64,000 nucleotides of DNA from Favolaschia claudopus (lineage: Eukaryota; Basidiomycota; Agaricomycetes; Agaricales; Mycenaceae), in the NCBI GenBank assembly GCA_037176885.1, contig JAWWNJ010000002.1, positions 2,914,001 through 2,978,000 of the forward strand, given 5' to 3'. The notes beneath the pieces are model-generated. The model did not search any database. It was not told the DNA's origin and saw only the letters and a list, made by a program, of their open reading frames with translations. Each line of letters opens with the position of its first letter. Position 1 is the first letter of the stretch. Below are positions 32,201-44,895 of the stretch, piece after piece. Both the position numbers and the translations under genes were made by a program.

Positions 32201-35200
32201 TGGCCTTGGCAATGCAGCGCTGGTATGGATGTGTTGTACAGGCTATTTTTGAGCACGAAATTTGGAGAATCTGTTCAATACAAATCACTTTTTGTCAATA
32301 TGTCTATTCAGGCAAAGTGCAGGTTACTAGCAGGGGGTCAAAGGACCTTGGTTGGTTTTTGGGTGAACAGAATGTAATGAAAGGTAGGAGAGAGTGTTTT
32401 ATAGTCGAATCTCAGCGCTAGGATATCGAAATCCGTATCTACGAGTGGAATTTGCCGACCGAGTGCATGCCCGGTGTTTGAAAAACCAATCTGGGGCGGA
32501 ACAATGAGTTTTCGACCCATTTCACTTACTTTGTGCATTTAGGATGTCGGTACATTAAGCGACAAGCCCACAGTACCTCACGCAGTTCGAAAGAAGGGAA
32601 AATTCAGAAAATGTAATATGTTCAAAACATGGAGATTCCGTCTAAAAAAATGAAAAGAAAATTCAGAACATGCTCCCGACGGCTTTGCAATGTAATCTGA
32701 GGCTCTCTATACGTTCCCTCAGTGCATTGTAGTCTCTAGGACGGCGACTATGGTGCACAGAACAAAGCCGAGGAATATTACATAATCCCGAATAAGAGGG
32801 ATCGACCTTCCCCTCGGGAGGAGTAGGAGACGATTATGCGAGCGCCGCGGAGTTTGAATTATCGCCCAGAGACAGCTGATTGGCTTATCCTTCGCCTAAA
32901 ATAGAAGGGGAATTGCCGCAACCGTAAGAAGACATCGCGATTGATGACGTCGGGACCGACGGGTTCGGGTGGCGGCGGCGGCGGACAGTATTTGCAGGAA
33001 TTCAAAGTTAAGTTCAGGCGGGACCGACTGAAGGTCGGTCCTCACCGCGGAGGTGTTGAACCCGCGCCGCGCAAATTACGGATTTCCTTTGTATTTAAAC
33101 CCCTTCTAAGTTCTACCCAAATTATGAATATCTAACTTCCGCCCTCCGCCTCCGAGAATCTGAATCTCTTTATTTATTGAGTACACATCCATCGAAACGA
33201 CGAAACAACGCCCGTCCTACAGCTATTTAATTCTGGGGTAAGTACTTGAGCAAGCATTTTACCCGCTTCCCCCGTCGAGTCGTTCGTTTGTTCCTCATCC
33301 TCGCAGAGTCGCACATGAGTACCTGACACATCCCTTTGCGATGTTATTTTTTCTACTGGCAAACTTCCCATCCCGCGATTGAAAAAATTTCTGCCACTCC
33401 GAGTCTTAAGATCTCCGAATCCCTACTTACCCCGCCAACTTTCGGAAATCCAATTTAATCTCCGTGTCCTCGAACAACGCACCGACTGAATTAATTTCCT
33501 TACACACACCAGGGATGATACGGACACTATATCCAGTGATTATTCCTACCCTCAGACTCATCCCGCCCTGCCTAAGCTGAACCCAGAGGACCACTCCTCT
33601 TAGTTTTGCCCTGTAAGATCGACAGAAATCCCGTCCCGTCCCGTCCCGTTCTTAAGTATTCAATTGCCCAAGCTATTCCTATCTTTCGTTAAAATTTCTA
33701 CCTCTGTACCTAGATCTGCTACACAGAGGACGGGTGTTGTTGCAGTTTTGTCCTCGTCGCTGTTTTGGATGGATGGGTACTCAATTGAGAGAGATTCGGG
33801 TCGGATTATCGGAGGCGGAAGTTGAGTTTAACCCGAGAACGAGAAACGAGAAACGAGACGATAAGAGAAGAGAAGAGAGGGACAATTGAGTTGAATTTAC
33901 ATATCCGAGACTGCGGCGGTCGTCGAGCTGTATATCGACGCGTACCCAATTATCGAGTTCGTGGAGTTTTGTTTTTGTTTTGGGAAACGGAGGGCGTCGT
34001 ATTTCGTGGAAGTGTTCGGGAGGATTGCTGCCATTCTGTGTCGAAGATATGAGAAGGGATAAGTCAGGTATGTACGAGAGTAAGAATGAGAATAGGATAG
34101 GAATAAGACGGGTTTTGATCAATTGTGGGGATTCATTCAGAGAGAATGGGTGAGACAGTACCTGACGGTGGCGGCGGCGCAGCGCGCTCTCCGTTGTTGA
34201 GTTCAATTCAGTTGAGGTGAACCCAGGGTATGTATAGAAATATTTTGGGAAAGGAATGGAGGAAGCTGACGACGGAGGAATGTATATATTGAATTGGGGA
34301 AGCGGGGGAAGACGCGCGCGCTCATGATCACGCATGAGTGGGAGGGAGAGAGTAGTGGGAGGGAGTTGGCAGGAATAGCTTAGAGGTGATGCAGTTCCGA
34401 GCAATTGTTGATGTGAATACAAGAGGAAGCAGGATTGAGAAGCTTGGCTAAGTTGGCTCGTAGGAGGAATTGATATTCGGCGGTGGGATTTGATTGCGAT
34501 AATATTACCTCGGTGTGGCGCGTCAGGCCGAGCGAAGAGGAAGGAACGACGGAGAGGGAGCAGAGGTCCAGGGTGATGTGTGATGTATATTTAGGATGGG
34601 ATGAGGTATGTGGCCATGGGAGTTGGCGCATTGACAGAGGTGAAAATGAAATGAAAGCTATGGATACGATAAGATTGGTACTCTTTGGTATCAGTATGCA
34701 TATACTATAAACAAAGAAAGCCAGCTGAGGTGGAGACCAGACGAGAGACGAGATAAGAATAATTCTGGTGGAGACGAGTGCCATGGATTGGTTTGGACTG
34801 GAGGGAGAGTTGGGAGGTGAAACGGACGTGGATTGGCTACTGCGTCAGGAAGGGGGAAGGGCAGATAGAAGGTGCACTGCCTCGCGGGATGGGATGTTGA
34901 TTCCACGGATATGGATTCGGAGGGGTGGGGGCCGAGTTTGAGTGGGTGCAGTTTCGATGAGTGCTTCTTAGGTGGAGGACAGGATGGGATAGACAGCTGT
35001 GTGCGATACATACTTCAGACAGACGCTGGTGGGAGTGGCGTTGGGCTTATCGAGGGCACCATACAAGCATAGAAAAGAATGCACAATAGATTCACAGAAA
35101 GCATACAAAACATGAAACTCTTCAAACCGCTCACATGAGAGCCTCTTTTGCGCGAGCGCGCGCGGGGGCGGCGGAAGCAGATTGGACGAGGAACGGAATA

Positions 35201-35781
35201 GGAAAGAAGAACAAACAAATAAGCAAACAAACGAATTTGAGGCAGGGGATCGGCCTGGATCTGAGATTTCGATTTATTTCGGCTTCGGCTTCGCTACATA
35301 GATTATTTGTATTGCATGTCATATGGGATGCGTCAGCGTGGAGGGAGGCGGGGGCTCAGTTGGTGGAATGGGATGCCGGGGGTGGGGTGTATGTGATATT
35401 GCAGAGGCAGAGTCTAAGCGCAGAGGCAGAGTGAGCGAGCGAAGACACAGCATAGAAAGAAGGGGGAAAGAGAGAGAGAGAGAGAGTCGACCAAAAAAAG
35501 CGCGCGGGTTGCGTCCTTCCAATGACCCGCATCCGGGGTCCCACCCATGTGCGGCCCCCTGAGATCGCTGACTCCCTGTGCATGGCGACGTGTGTCAGAG
35601 CACACCTTGGGTGACCCACAACTCTGGGTCGCATAGCGTATCTCCGAATAGATTCGGTTTAGCACGATATCGCCAATTACCCGATTCAGCTTTCTGGTTA
35701 TAATGCTATTCCAACAAAGGCCCGCTTTTTGTTTAGCGATACCAAACCACCTTCTCCCCGGCGAAGAGCAAAGCACGAACG
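29292..35781. other. Gene-poor region upstream of the GATA gene
   Basis: About 6.5 kb without a recognisable gene. A minus-strand ORF with a true ATG (30223 to 29804, 139 codons) opens with a signal-peptide-like MHALSLLTIVAA, but nothing else supports it. A CCCGT tandem repeat lies at 33630-33650 and an AG microsatellite at about 35469-35486. The last few hundred bases are probably promoter and 5' UTR of the GATA gene. Confidence 0.5.
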
Positions 35782-38378
35782 ATGTCGATGGACTCGCTGG
35801 TACACTTCCCCGACGACACCCCGCGTACCCCGTCCCCGCCCAATAGCAACAACAACACCACCTACTCCTCCTCCTCCCCTGCGTACAACACCAAAGACGC
35901 CCTCGTCGACCCCGCCATCCGCATCTTCTCCTCCTCCTCGGGCTCGTCCTCCGACGACGACAACAACTCCAACGCGCACCCGCACTGGAGCACCCGCCCG
36001 TCCCTGCTGCAAGAGCTCTACGACCCCGACACCACCTTGACCGGCTCCCCCGAGCACCAGCACCACTCCCCGCCCGACATGACCTCCTCCTCCACATCCT
36101 CCTCGTCGTACCACGACTCCGACTGGCCCAGCCCCAACCCGTCGTCCGCTGGTCTCAACTCCAACTCCAACGGTAACTCTAACTCTGCTGGGCTAAACGG
36201 CAACGGAGGGAATGGGCGCCCACAAGACTACACCATGATCCGCCGCGCCACATTCCCCTACGCGCGCCAAGAGCGCCCGGACGACATGATGGGCTCCTCC
36301 GGGTACCCCGCCCCGCCGTTCCTCCAGCCTTCCCACCCCCAACACCCCCACCCACACCACCACATGACGATGCAGCAGCCGCTCTCCGCCGACCCCAGCC
36401 ACCTCGGGCATCATGGCGGGGGAGGCGGAGGGTATTCCCCGCCCCGGCTCGCGTACGACTACCACTCTCCCCACCATTCTGCTCCCCACCATGGGCATGA
36501 AGCGGGGATGTACGCCGCCCCTCCACCCCCGCCTCATCCGAACTTCTACCGCCATGGGGGATATGCGCCCCAGCAGCAGCAGCAGCAGCACATGCCCCAT
36601 GGACACGGTGGGTACCCCCCCATGAACGGGATGAACGGGATGAACTACGGTGTCGCGCCGCCATACGGCGCGCATGGGGGGTACCCTGCGCCGCATGGGC
36701 TGCCGGTGCAGCATACGGACGATGCGGCGAGTAAGGAGACGCAGTATTTGAGGAGGAGGTGGGTGTCTTGTCGCTTCTTTCACTCTGAACTTCGTAGTTT
36801 TGTTTTCTTCGTTTTCGCGGGGTTTTTCCTTGCGCGGGATTTTTTTTCTTCGTCTATCTCGCTGCGATTGCGATTGCGATTATCGCCTTTATTTTCTTGC
36901 TTCCTTCCTTCTCTGCCTTTTTTCGTTGCGCTCTCCGCCTTGTCTTATTTCAATCCCTCCCTCACCTCACCTCGCTAACCCATCTTCGTATCTTCCTCAC
37001 CAGATGCTTCAACTGCCACACAACCGAACCCCCCTCCTGGCGCCGCTCCACCCTCAACCCAGGCAAAATCGTCTGCAACAAGTGCGGGCTGTACGAGCGC
37101 ACGCATTTGAGGGCTAGGTGGGTTTCTTTTCTCCTTCCTCCTTCTCTCTCTCTCTCTCTCGCGTTATCCCTTTATTTAATAAATTGAAACGCGTTTTAGA
37201 CCCCTCCGCTTCGACGAACTCCGCGCAGGGAACAAAGCGCGCAAGGGGAAGAACGGCGGCTCCGGCTCCGGGGGCGCGTATCGCGGTGCGCCTCCTCCAC
37301 CGCCTCCTTCTGCTCCCGGGCCGCAGCTCCTCCCGCCGCTTGCGGGCGAGGGTATGAATCCCGAGATGATGATGGGCGGGGGAGGAGGGGATATGCTTGG
37401 GGAGTTGGAGTACGGGAGGCCGGGGAGTAGCGGCATGGGTGGAATTGGTGGGGGTATGGGCGGGGGAAGAGGCAAGCTCGGGAGGAGGACGAGTGTTTCG
37501 TCTACGGGGAGTGGGAGTCAAAGTGGGGCGAGTGGGGCGAGTGATTGGGATGATAGTGGTGAGTCTTTTCTTCCACTCCATCCCTCTACTCTTCCTTCCT
37601 TCCTTCCTCCCAAGAGAAACAAATCGCTAATGTTTTCATGTTTATTTGCGCGTTAACAGTCTCAGTCTACTCCAACTCCTCCTCCTCGCACCCTCCCCCT
37701 TCCTCCTCTTCTGCCTCGTCGGGTGGGGGACACTCGCCCGCGCCGGTGTATACCTCGCCGGTCCCGCCCTCGCTTTCTCTCTCCCATTCACAACAAAGCT
37801 CGCATAACTCGCACCACGGCTCCCCGCATGGACAGAGAGACTCGCGCAGCCCGCCTGGGAGCGCGCATTCGTACAACGGGACGTTTGGGAGCCCGCACTT
37901 GTCGTCGTCGTCGCCTCATTTGTCGTCGCATTCGCCTCACCTCGGCAGCCCGCATATGAGCTCACCGCACATGAACGGCGGCAACGGGATACGCCTGCCG
38001 CATACCCCCGAGATACCCGCTCTGGTGCGGACGAAGCCGCGGAGTAACACCACTGGTGGACTTCATCAGCATTATTATGGTGGGCATGGGGGGAGTCATC
38101 CGTATTTGGGGACGACGCATCAGGGGATGTATGGCTCCTCCTCCTCTTCCTCTTCTGGGCATGGGTTGCACCATTCGTCGTCGAACTCCTCGCTACGTTC
38201 CGAGGGCGGGCCGCCACTTCTTGGGGAGCAGCAAGAGAACGGATTGGAGATGGGCGGGGGGTTGTATAGGAGGGGGAGTTTGCCTGATTTTCATGCGGGG
38301 ATGGGGGGTGGGTGGGATGAGGGGTTGGGTGTTGGGGGTGGCGGGGTGCAGGTGAAGGAGGAGGTTGCGGCGATGTGA
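35782..38378 (+). CDS. GATA-type zinc-finger transcription factor
   Basis: Four exons encode 722 aa: 35782-36758, 37004-37117, 37200-37558, 37660-38378. Introns of 245, 82 and 101 nt are GT-AG and phases close. One GATA finger, Cys327-Cys330-X19-Cys350-Cys353, reads CFNCHTTEPPSWRRSTLNPG then KIVCNKCGLYERTHLR, followed by PLRFDELRAGNKARKGK, a basic tail. The rest is low-complexity and probably disordered: Ser/Asn/Pro N-terminus, His- and Pro-rich middle, a six-Gln run (near 36574), Gly-rich and Ser-rich C-terminal blocks. GATA factors bind (A/T)GATA(A/G) sites in the nucleus and in fungi govern nitrogen use, light, iron or development. Which of these applies here cannot be said. The finger is split from its tail by intron 2. 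Confidence 0.9.
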
Positions 38379-40589
38379 TGTGAGGAAGAGCAAAGAAAAA
38401 TCGATCACAGATATTTATTCGTCAAAATACCGAAACCGCCACCTGGACCGTGGACGCGCTCTCGACCTCTGCCGCCGCTCACTCACTTGCTGATACCACC
38501 CCACCTCATCGCTCGCTGCCTCTCCGATCTAATCCGCCAAATGTACTTTTTATATTCCGTTCCGTTCCTCTCCTCGTCGTATGTATCTTTATACCTCTTG
38601 CTTGCTTGCTTCTTTCTTGGTGTTACTGTTACCTCCCTCCCTGCTTCCTGCTTTCTGTTGTTTGTCTCTCTTTCTTCGTTCGTGGATGTCTCCCTCCCTC
38701 TCTCCCTAACTTCGTTCTTCGTACACTTACTTCGCTTTCGTTACTTCGTTTTTCTTGTTTCAATATTCGTCTATTCGTTCGCGCCGCGCCGCACCTGCCT
38801 ATACATACATATCGCAACTCATCTCATCGTACATACCTATACATACATGCATGCACGCGCGCCTGGACACCCCTCTATTACTATTACTATTCCTAGGGAG
38901 ACACACACAGTTATTTATTCGTTAACTTGTTGTATTATGTATTGGTAGTGCTATTGCTATTGGATGTTGGTGTAGGTAGGGAGAGGAGAAGTAGATAAAA
39001 TAAATGAAATAGATGGATTGAATGGATTCAGAATTATTGTGTGAATAAGTTTGGGAGGGTGCAGAGGTGAAGGGATGACTCCGGTTTTCGACCAGCGTCG
39101 GAATTGAGTGCTTGTTGCCGTTGGCGTATATACGCCGTTTATTCGAAGGCGACGCCGGAATGAAATGGAATTGATATTGAGGTGCTAAGAATTGGGGTGC
39201 TAGCAATAGTCGACATTTACTTCGCTTTTCCATTCACGACTATACAGACCGCTCGACATACGCCGTCTCAGTGTAATGCTAAGCGACTCACTTCGACTCG
39301 GAAATGAGTGGAAGTATGGAATGAAGTGGATGTCTCGAGAGACGCCGCCGAGTGAGAATTTGAGAAAGACTCCGACTCGGAGTACCGCGACTGACATGTA
39401 GGCGCTTGTGAGGGTGAGGAGAGACGCCGTCCGAAGTCATCCCGGTTGGGGTCGTTAGAATAGGGATAGAGATAGGTTCTATGTAGCGAACCAGGAAGGC
39501 GTTTATGCATATTCTACTTGTGAGCGGAAGGGAGGAAGGTCCGTTTTCCATTCTTGACAGAACGGAATGTTTCTAACTTAGTCTGAATAGTTCTACTGGA
39601 ACATTTGAGCGTCATACAGAGCGAAGGGTTGTGACGCACGGGAGCTTATCCTGGAAGGACTTTGAATGTGAAATATAAAAAGGGTTACTGAGCCAATAGT
39701 GCACAATACGCGAAAGCCTCTCATTCCCCGCCTGAACATCTTAATTTACGGTTTGAAAAATTCCGGGATGCGGCGCTAGGACCCTGCAGCGACGCGTGTT
39801 AGCTAGCGCGGAAAAATACGCGAGCAAGGAAGACACCGGGGAAGGAGCATGCTCGCAAGTCGGACGACCGGAAACGTTTCTTAATGAAAAAATCGCCCGT
39901 ATGACCTTTGTGGGCGTAGGCGCGCGCGTAAGATGCCGAATTGTGTGAAGACAAGTGAAGGGTCCTGGGTGCGTATCTCGCCGTAGAAGGCCGAGACGGA
40001 GCGCTCAAAGTGCTGTGTACGAGTCAGTGTGGCTTGCGGAATGAATTTTCGCCTCCACGCATTACTTCGAGAAGGGCAGGAGCCACAGCTTTCAGAGTAA
40101 GAATTGGGGCGCAGCAATACAGCTCTTCATTGGACGTGCGGGTCGAGCGGACCCGGGGTATTTGCCCGGGGCCCGGCGGCGTGAACCTGAGCGGGTCGTA
40201 TGTATGCATGCGTGCGCTGTACCTCACCTTATTGTGTATTACGAGTACAATTTCCAATTGGCCTGCTTCCAGAAAGAAAAATCTTTATTATTTTGTTTTT
40301 ACGCGAGCCAACCGCGCGAGTCTCGGAGGAAGTTCTGGAAAACCCAGTTGACAGGGAGAAGGGGTGAGAGGTGTCCGCGGTGAATTGGGCGGGGGATACG
40401 GGGCGGACGGGGTAAGGGGGACCCTCCAGGCCCCAGGCTTCAGAAGACGTAGACGTCGACGGAGGAGGGAAGAAGTAAAGAACAGAAGATATGCGGTGAT
40501 GATTGATGCGCTCCGCCACGGACCTTCCCGAGCTTCCATTGTTCATGTTCTAGCGTCTTGCTCTTAGCCTTCACGTCGTCGTCATCGAC
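38379..40589. other. 3' flank of the GATA gene, no gene recognised
   Basis: The first 500-600 bp are strikingly pyrimidine-rich with TTCG/CTTGC runs and CATACATA repeats (around 38800-38850), plausible as a long 3' UTR. The rest holds only short ORFs on both strands. No mobile element was recognised. Confidence 0.5.
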
Positions 40590-40612
40590 GCTTCCTAGCT
40601 TCCTTTCTTATC

Positions 40613-41326
40613 TTTCGAATCGTTCCTGGGTCCTGGCTAGATCGCGCCGAATTTCTCGGACGACGTTGGGGCGGTAATTTGGCGGGAAAGAGGCAATGTT
40701 GAAGACTGGATGAACTAGTCAATGCGAGGTCTCTCGCCCCGCGGCGGCTCGAGGCACCTTTCGTGGCGATAGTGGCGCAACGTCGTACAAACTTTCCTGT
40801 TAAAAGGAACAAAGCCTGTTTGAGGCGTCGGGACCGCGTCAGTGGCGGTCTCGAATCTTCTCGAATGCGCCTCGTTGAACTCCACTTCGCTCGGACTCGA
40901 TTGGCGGATGCCAATTCGAATTTAATGCAACTCAGATTGAGGGACGAGCCGGTGAGTCTAATGTTAACGAACGTCGGCAACAACGCGTTCAAGCTCAACC
41001 TTTCTACCTTCGCTCGCCCCTGTCGTCGACGACACATCATTCAGGGCGGCCTCGGTACCGGAAACCCCACCCACTGATAGGCTCCATTTCCTTCCACCTG
41101 GACAACACAATTTTCCGAAATAATCGCAACAAAACGTATGGGGTATCCTGGCTACCCATTGACAAACACTGCCGTTTCGCGTTTCTCCAAGAGTCTTACA
41201 ACAACGGACGCTCCGCGTTTTTTTCGAAGCAAAGGTTTCACGCAATAGCATGTGCTGCTTCGTCACTGCGCTCAACCTTGCCTCGGGGATGGATGGAAAT
41301 GGATTCATTACGCCGCCCCGCGACAT
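40613..41326 (-). CDS. Possible small multi-exon gene, unresolved
   Basis: Low-confidence candidate. A minus-strand segment reading FNIASFPPNYRPNVVREIRR and ending ...RTQERFER stop (40713-40613) is protein-like. It is preceded by an AG acceptor at about 40714, and a short GT-AG intron joins it in phase to an exon ending ATIATK (about 40756-40794). Further upstream, an open stretch ending EGRKVELERVVADVR (to about 40967) may be another exon. I could not close a complete start-to-stop model and do not recognise the family. Confidence 0.28.
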
Positions 41327-44288
41327 TTCCGTCCGATTTCCGCCTAATAGTAAGGATTCAATTCAACTCTATCTTACTATCAACGTGTCGTAGCTCTCTT
41401 GGTCGCCCTCGTTTCTTCTTGCCCAACATCTGGACGAAACGCCGTGCCTAGAACCCATACTACTCCTTCGCGCTAGGCCGTTCGGTTCGGATTTTACTCT
41501 TCATACTGCGTATCAGTCAAGCATATGCAGAACTGCACTTCCGCTTTCCGCTATCTTTCCGAGCTGGTCCGTATATCTTAACGGAAGACCGAATTCTTTG
41601 TCAACACCCCGCGATTATTCACGCTCAAGCGATTATTTATGTTCAACTTGAACGCACAATAATCCACATTCGTAACTCCCGCTGCTTCGAACTTGCACCG
41701 CGGATCTTTCTTTCTTGCAAGGCATGCTGTTGAATCCACTACAAGTGGACGGGAAGAGACGCTTACACGAGCGCTCATGTAACCGATTTCATTTTTTGCT
41801 GACGCCGCCGCTTCTCAGCGAGTCCATCTCTCACCGGCGCCTATTCCTCATGGTACAACGGACATGCACGGAACTCTCGATATGGCCGTCTCTTTCCTCC
41901 CTCAGGCAGCATGCTAGCAGCTGCAAACGAGAGTCGATCGAAGCAAGAAACGGATATTCAATTACTACCTGTTCGTACGTGTACGTTTGGGGTACATACT
42001 TACCTCAGACCGGCGCTGCTCCCGCCGCGATGAAACCCTGCGAGAATTCCGGGTTCATAATCGGATAGCCCTCGCACAGAAAATTCGGGACTCCGTATCT
42101 TTCGGGGACGACTGACGCGGCCTCTGGCTTTGGCTACGGACGCGGAGAGACTGGATTCTCACTGTCTGCGGCGCCCGACGATGCGTGTGCTTGTGGCCGA
42201 GACGACCGGTTGATGTAAGTAGTCCATGTTCAATTGCGGTCAATATGTACGTGAACGGTTTATTGCTATTGTGGGATTCCGAGACGAATATACTTAACAC
42301 ATCAATGCGGCTTTGGTTATGGGAAGACTGACTCTTCATGGCTCCAGTGCTTGTGCCAGTGGTCGCGAAGGGCGCTTAGTATATCCAATGTTCAACATGT
42401 ACGTGAAGTTGAACGGTCTATTTCTATAGTTGGATTCTGACACAAATGTCGTTAGAAACTCAGCATGTCGAGGTTGACCGACCACACGTCCTATGCCTTC
42501 TGCCCACGCCGCGGTACTCGACGGACTTCGAGCTACCTTGCATTTATCCTCGTTCAGTCTAGTTGAATTTCCCGCAACTTCACTGGCCCTGGGTAGACGA
42601 AGTCCGTTTTCTTCCTCGGCCCAACCTCCTTTATTTAGAGACTTTTTCGCTATGTTGATTTCGAATGACTCCCATTCGCCGTCCGTAAGCTTAAGAATCA
42701 ATTTTTCGTTTTCCGAGGCGAATTCAATTGCCAATTTCTTGGAATGAATGAACAGTGAATATTTTGCACCGGTCTTCTCTTTACGACACAAATTCAACCG
42801 TACGCATGGTTCACTGTCCGTAAATTTTGTTCTCACACAAATTATCCGGTAGCAATGCTATAGGATCCCTTCCCGGTACTTGTGAATAGACTGCTCTGTT
42901 TGGTGTTACTGTAATGCAGAACACTTATCTTAATACCCAGTCCCACACGCGACGCCGCAGACGACATTCCGTTCGAATTCGAAGACGTGCGGGGTATCGA
43001 ATCGGATTCTTGACGCTTCGCGGGTAGCTGCTTCTCTTCTTTCGCTACGGACCTACCCCCTGATAAAGGCACCCAAACCTATCTTCGTTCCGCTTAACAA
43101 CGGCAATACGGTCCGGCGCCACGGCTCGTGGCGTTCGACAATATTGAACGAAGAACGTTGGAAGAACGTTCCAATTTTATTTCGACTTTTTTTTTCTTCC
43201 TTGGCGACCGATCAACGAAAAAGCTCTATACTGTAGCGGATTGAACTGGTTGCTCAAAGGCAAAGGAAATCCTCATTCCTGGTCTTGCGACTGGCAGTGA
43301 ATGTGCGACGACAACCTCAACCGAGTCGAATATACTGTAGTCGTATGCAAAGTTCAACTGGCTGGGCGACAGGGAGACTGCCGATAGAGTCGGGCAGGTA
43401 TGTTATTGCACATGCGAAGCTGGAGCTTGGGGCCTATTTCGCCGAAGTATTGAATATTTGGAAAAACACGAGCCAAATACGAAGAAGCCACAGGAGTTAT
43501 GTCCCTGCCTCAAGGTCTCGACTAAGAAACTCGTTCTTCAAATCGCAGTTACTTTCTTCCTGGACCCAGATGAAATTGATTTGCGAGATGTGGGAATCTC
43601 ATGAAAATCATTGAGGTGAGCGACTGTGAACACTCCGCGAAGGAACGGCCATCTAGGATTTCGGCTTCGCGACTTGGTCGGCGCGCGCGGGTGGCACCGG
43701 TCGCTGCCCGTCCTCCAGCGTCGTTACACAATTTGAGACAAGCGAACGAGTCGTGGTTTACAGTTGAAGGGTCGAGGAGAACCAGGGAGAACCTTCTCGG
43801 CAGGAGATGAAACGTATTCAAGCATCCAGCGAGGGATTCGTATACGATCGAGAGCACGAGACGTGGCCACCGGACAGTCGGACTAGGCGAAGTAGACAGC
43901 GCGGGGAAGGACGCACCCCACCGGCTCGCGGTTCATTCATTATAGACAGCTGTGCCGAGCCGTAGAGGTAACTGCAAATACGATGAGTTGGGATGAGCCA
44001 CGAACATGGCGGTTGTGTCAACAGCACGCACTTGCGAGACCCTTCTCAACCACAGGAATCCGAAAGAAATTCAAGCGGCGCGCAAGTGGTGCTGTGGAAA
44101 TTTGGTCACGGGTGTCAAGATTGCGGGGATGCGCCTTTGACGATTTGTCGATGTTACCCGAATGTCGCGTACGCCGAAACATGTGCTTTTCGTCGGCACC
44201 GTCTCGGCACTCGGCGTGCCGGCTCAGGGCGCAGCGCATGTGGCGGGACAGCATGTGGTTTACGCTGAGCCCACTGTGGCCAGCAATG
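41327..44288. other. Intergenic DNA with a diverged short repeat
   Basis: No supportable gene. A minus-strand frame (42836-42336) is open for 166 codons with protein-like composition but starts at GTG and shows no motif. Two diverged direct copies of about 75 bp lie at about 42218-42298 and 42376-42455, sharing words such as ATGTACGTGAA and GGATTC. Otherwise nothing is seen. Confidence 0.45.
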
Positions 44289-44885
44289 AGTCGTAGTTCG
44301 ATTGGTCTAATTAGATTCCGGCAACTTATAGTAACCGGAGTTTCGTCACAGCGATCAGTCACTCTTGGACGGCCGTCACCACCCGCCGTCACCGGGAGTC
44401 CGCCATCCAGCGCGCGGAGGCGCCTTCTGCCCAAGGTTGTCTGGTAGTGGGCGGCGGGGCGGTATCCGTGCGCTGGTGAGTTCCTCAATTGCGGCTGACT
44501 GTGACAAGTAGTGCGGCTCCCTCAGATTCGCAGTCACAAATTTCCATTCAATGTTCATCGTCAATATTAATGTGGGTGATTAGAGTCGTCGGGACCGTCG
44601 TGTGGCGCGACCTTGGTGCGCTTCATCACAACATGGCAGAAAGGCCAGATAAACATCTATTTTATCAGAAATAAGCAACAGAGAAACACATACAGCAATT
44701 CATATGAGGTATAAGTACCTCCACCAGTGAAATTCTCAAACTGACCATTCCTGAGTGGCGGGATGAACACCAGAGAGCGGTGGCGGGAGGGCGGGAAGTG
44801 ACCGGCTCGGCTGCCGGAGGTGCAGTCCGTAAATCACGTGATGTCTATACGGGGCAATCTAATTAGACCAATCGAACGGTTCCTC
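44289..44885. mobile_element. Non-autonomous TIR element with 10-bp flanking direct repeat
   Basis: A 10-bp direct repeat GCCAGCAATG occurs at 44279-44288 and 44886-44895. Just inside, the ends are inverted repeats sharing a perfect 22-bp core, GTTCGATTGGTCTAATTAGA plus TT, at 44295-44316 and, reversed, at 44857-44878. Total size is 597 bp with no coding capacity. A 9-11 bp duplication is typical of Mutator-like elements, so a MULE-derived MITE is the best guess. Confidence 0.55.
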
Positions 44886-44895
44886 GCCAGCAATG

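Noticed and set aside
33781..34422. 213-codon minus-strand ORF
   Set aside because: Ser/Leu/Pro-rich translation of a purine-rich strand, start context poor, no motif or splice pattern.
35829..36664. Long antisense and alternate-frame ORFs over the GATA gene
   Set aside because: Low-complexity GC-rich coding sequence creates long shadows; only one frame gives the zinc finger and closes across introns.
42218..42455. Inverted-repeat element
   Set aside because: The two similar blocks are in the same orientation and diverged; only a degenerate direct repeat is supported.
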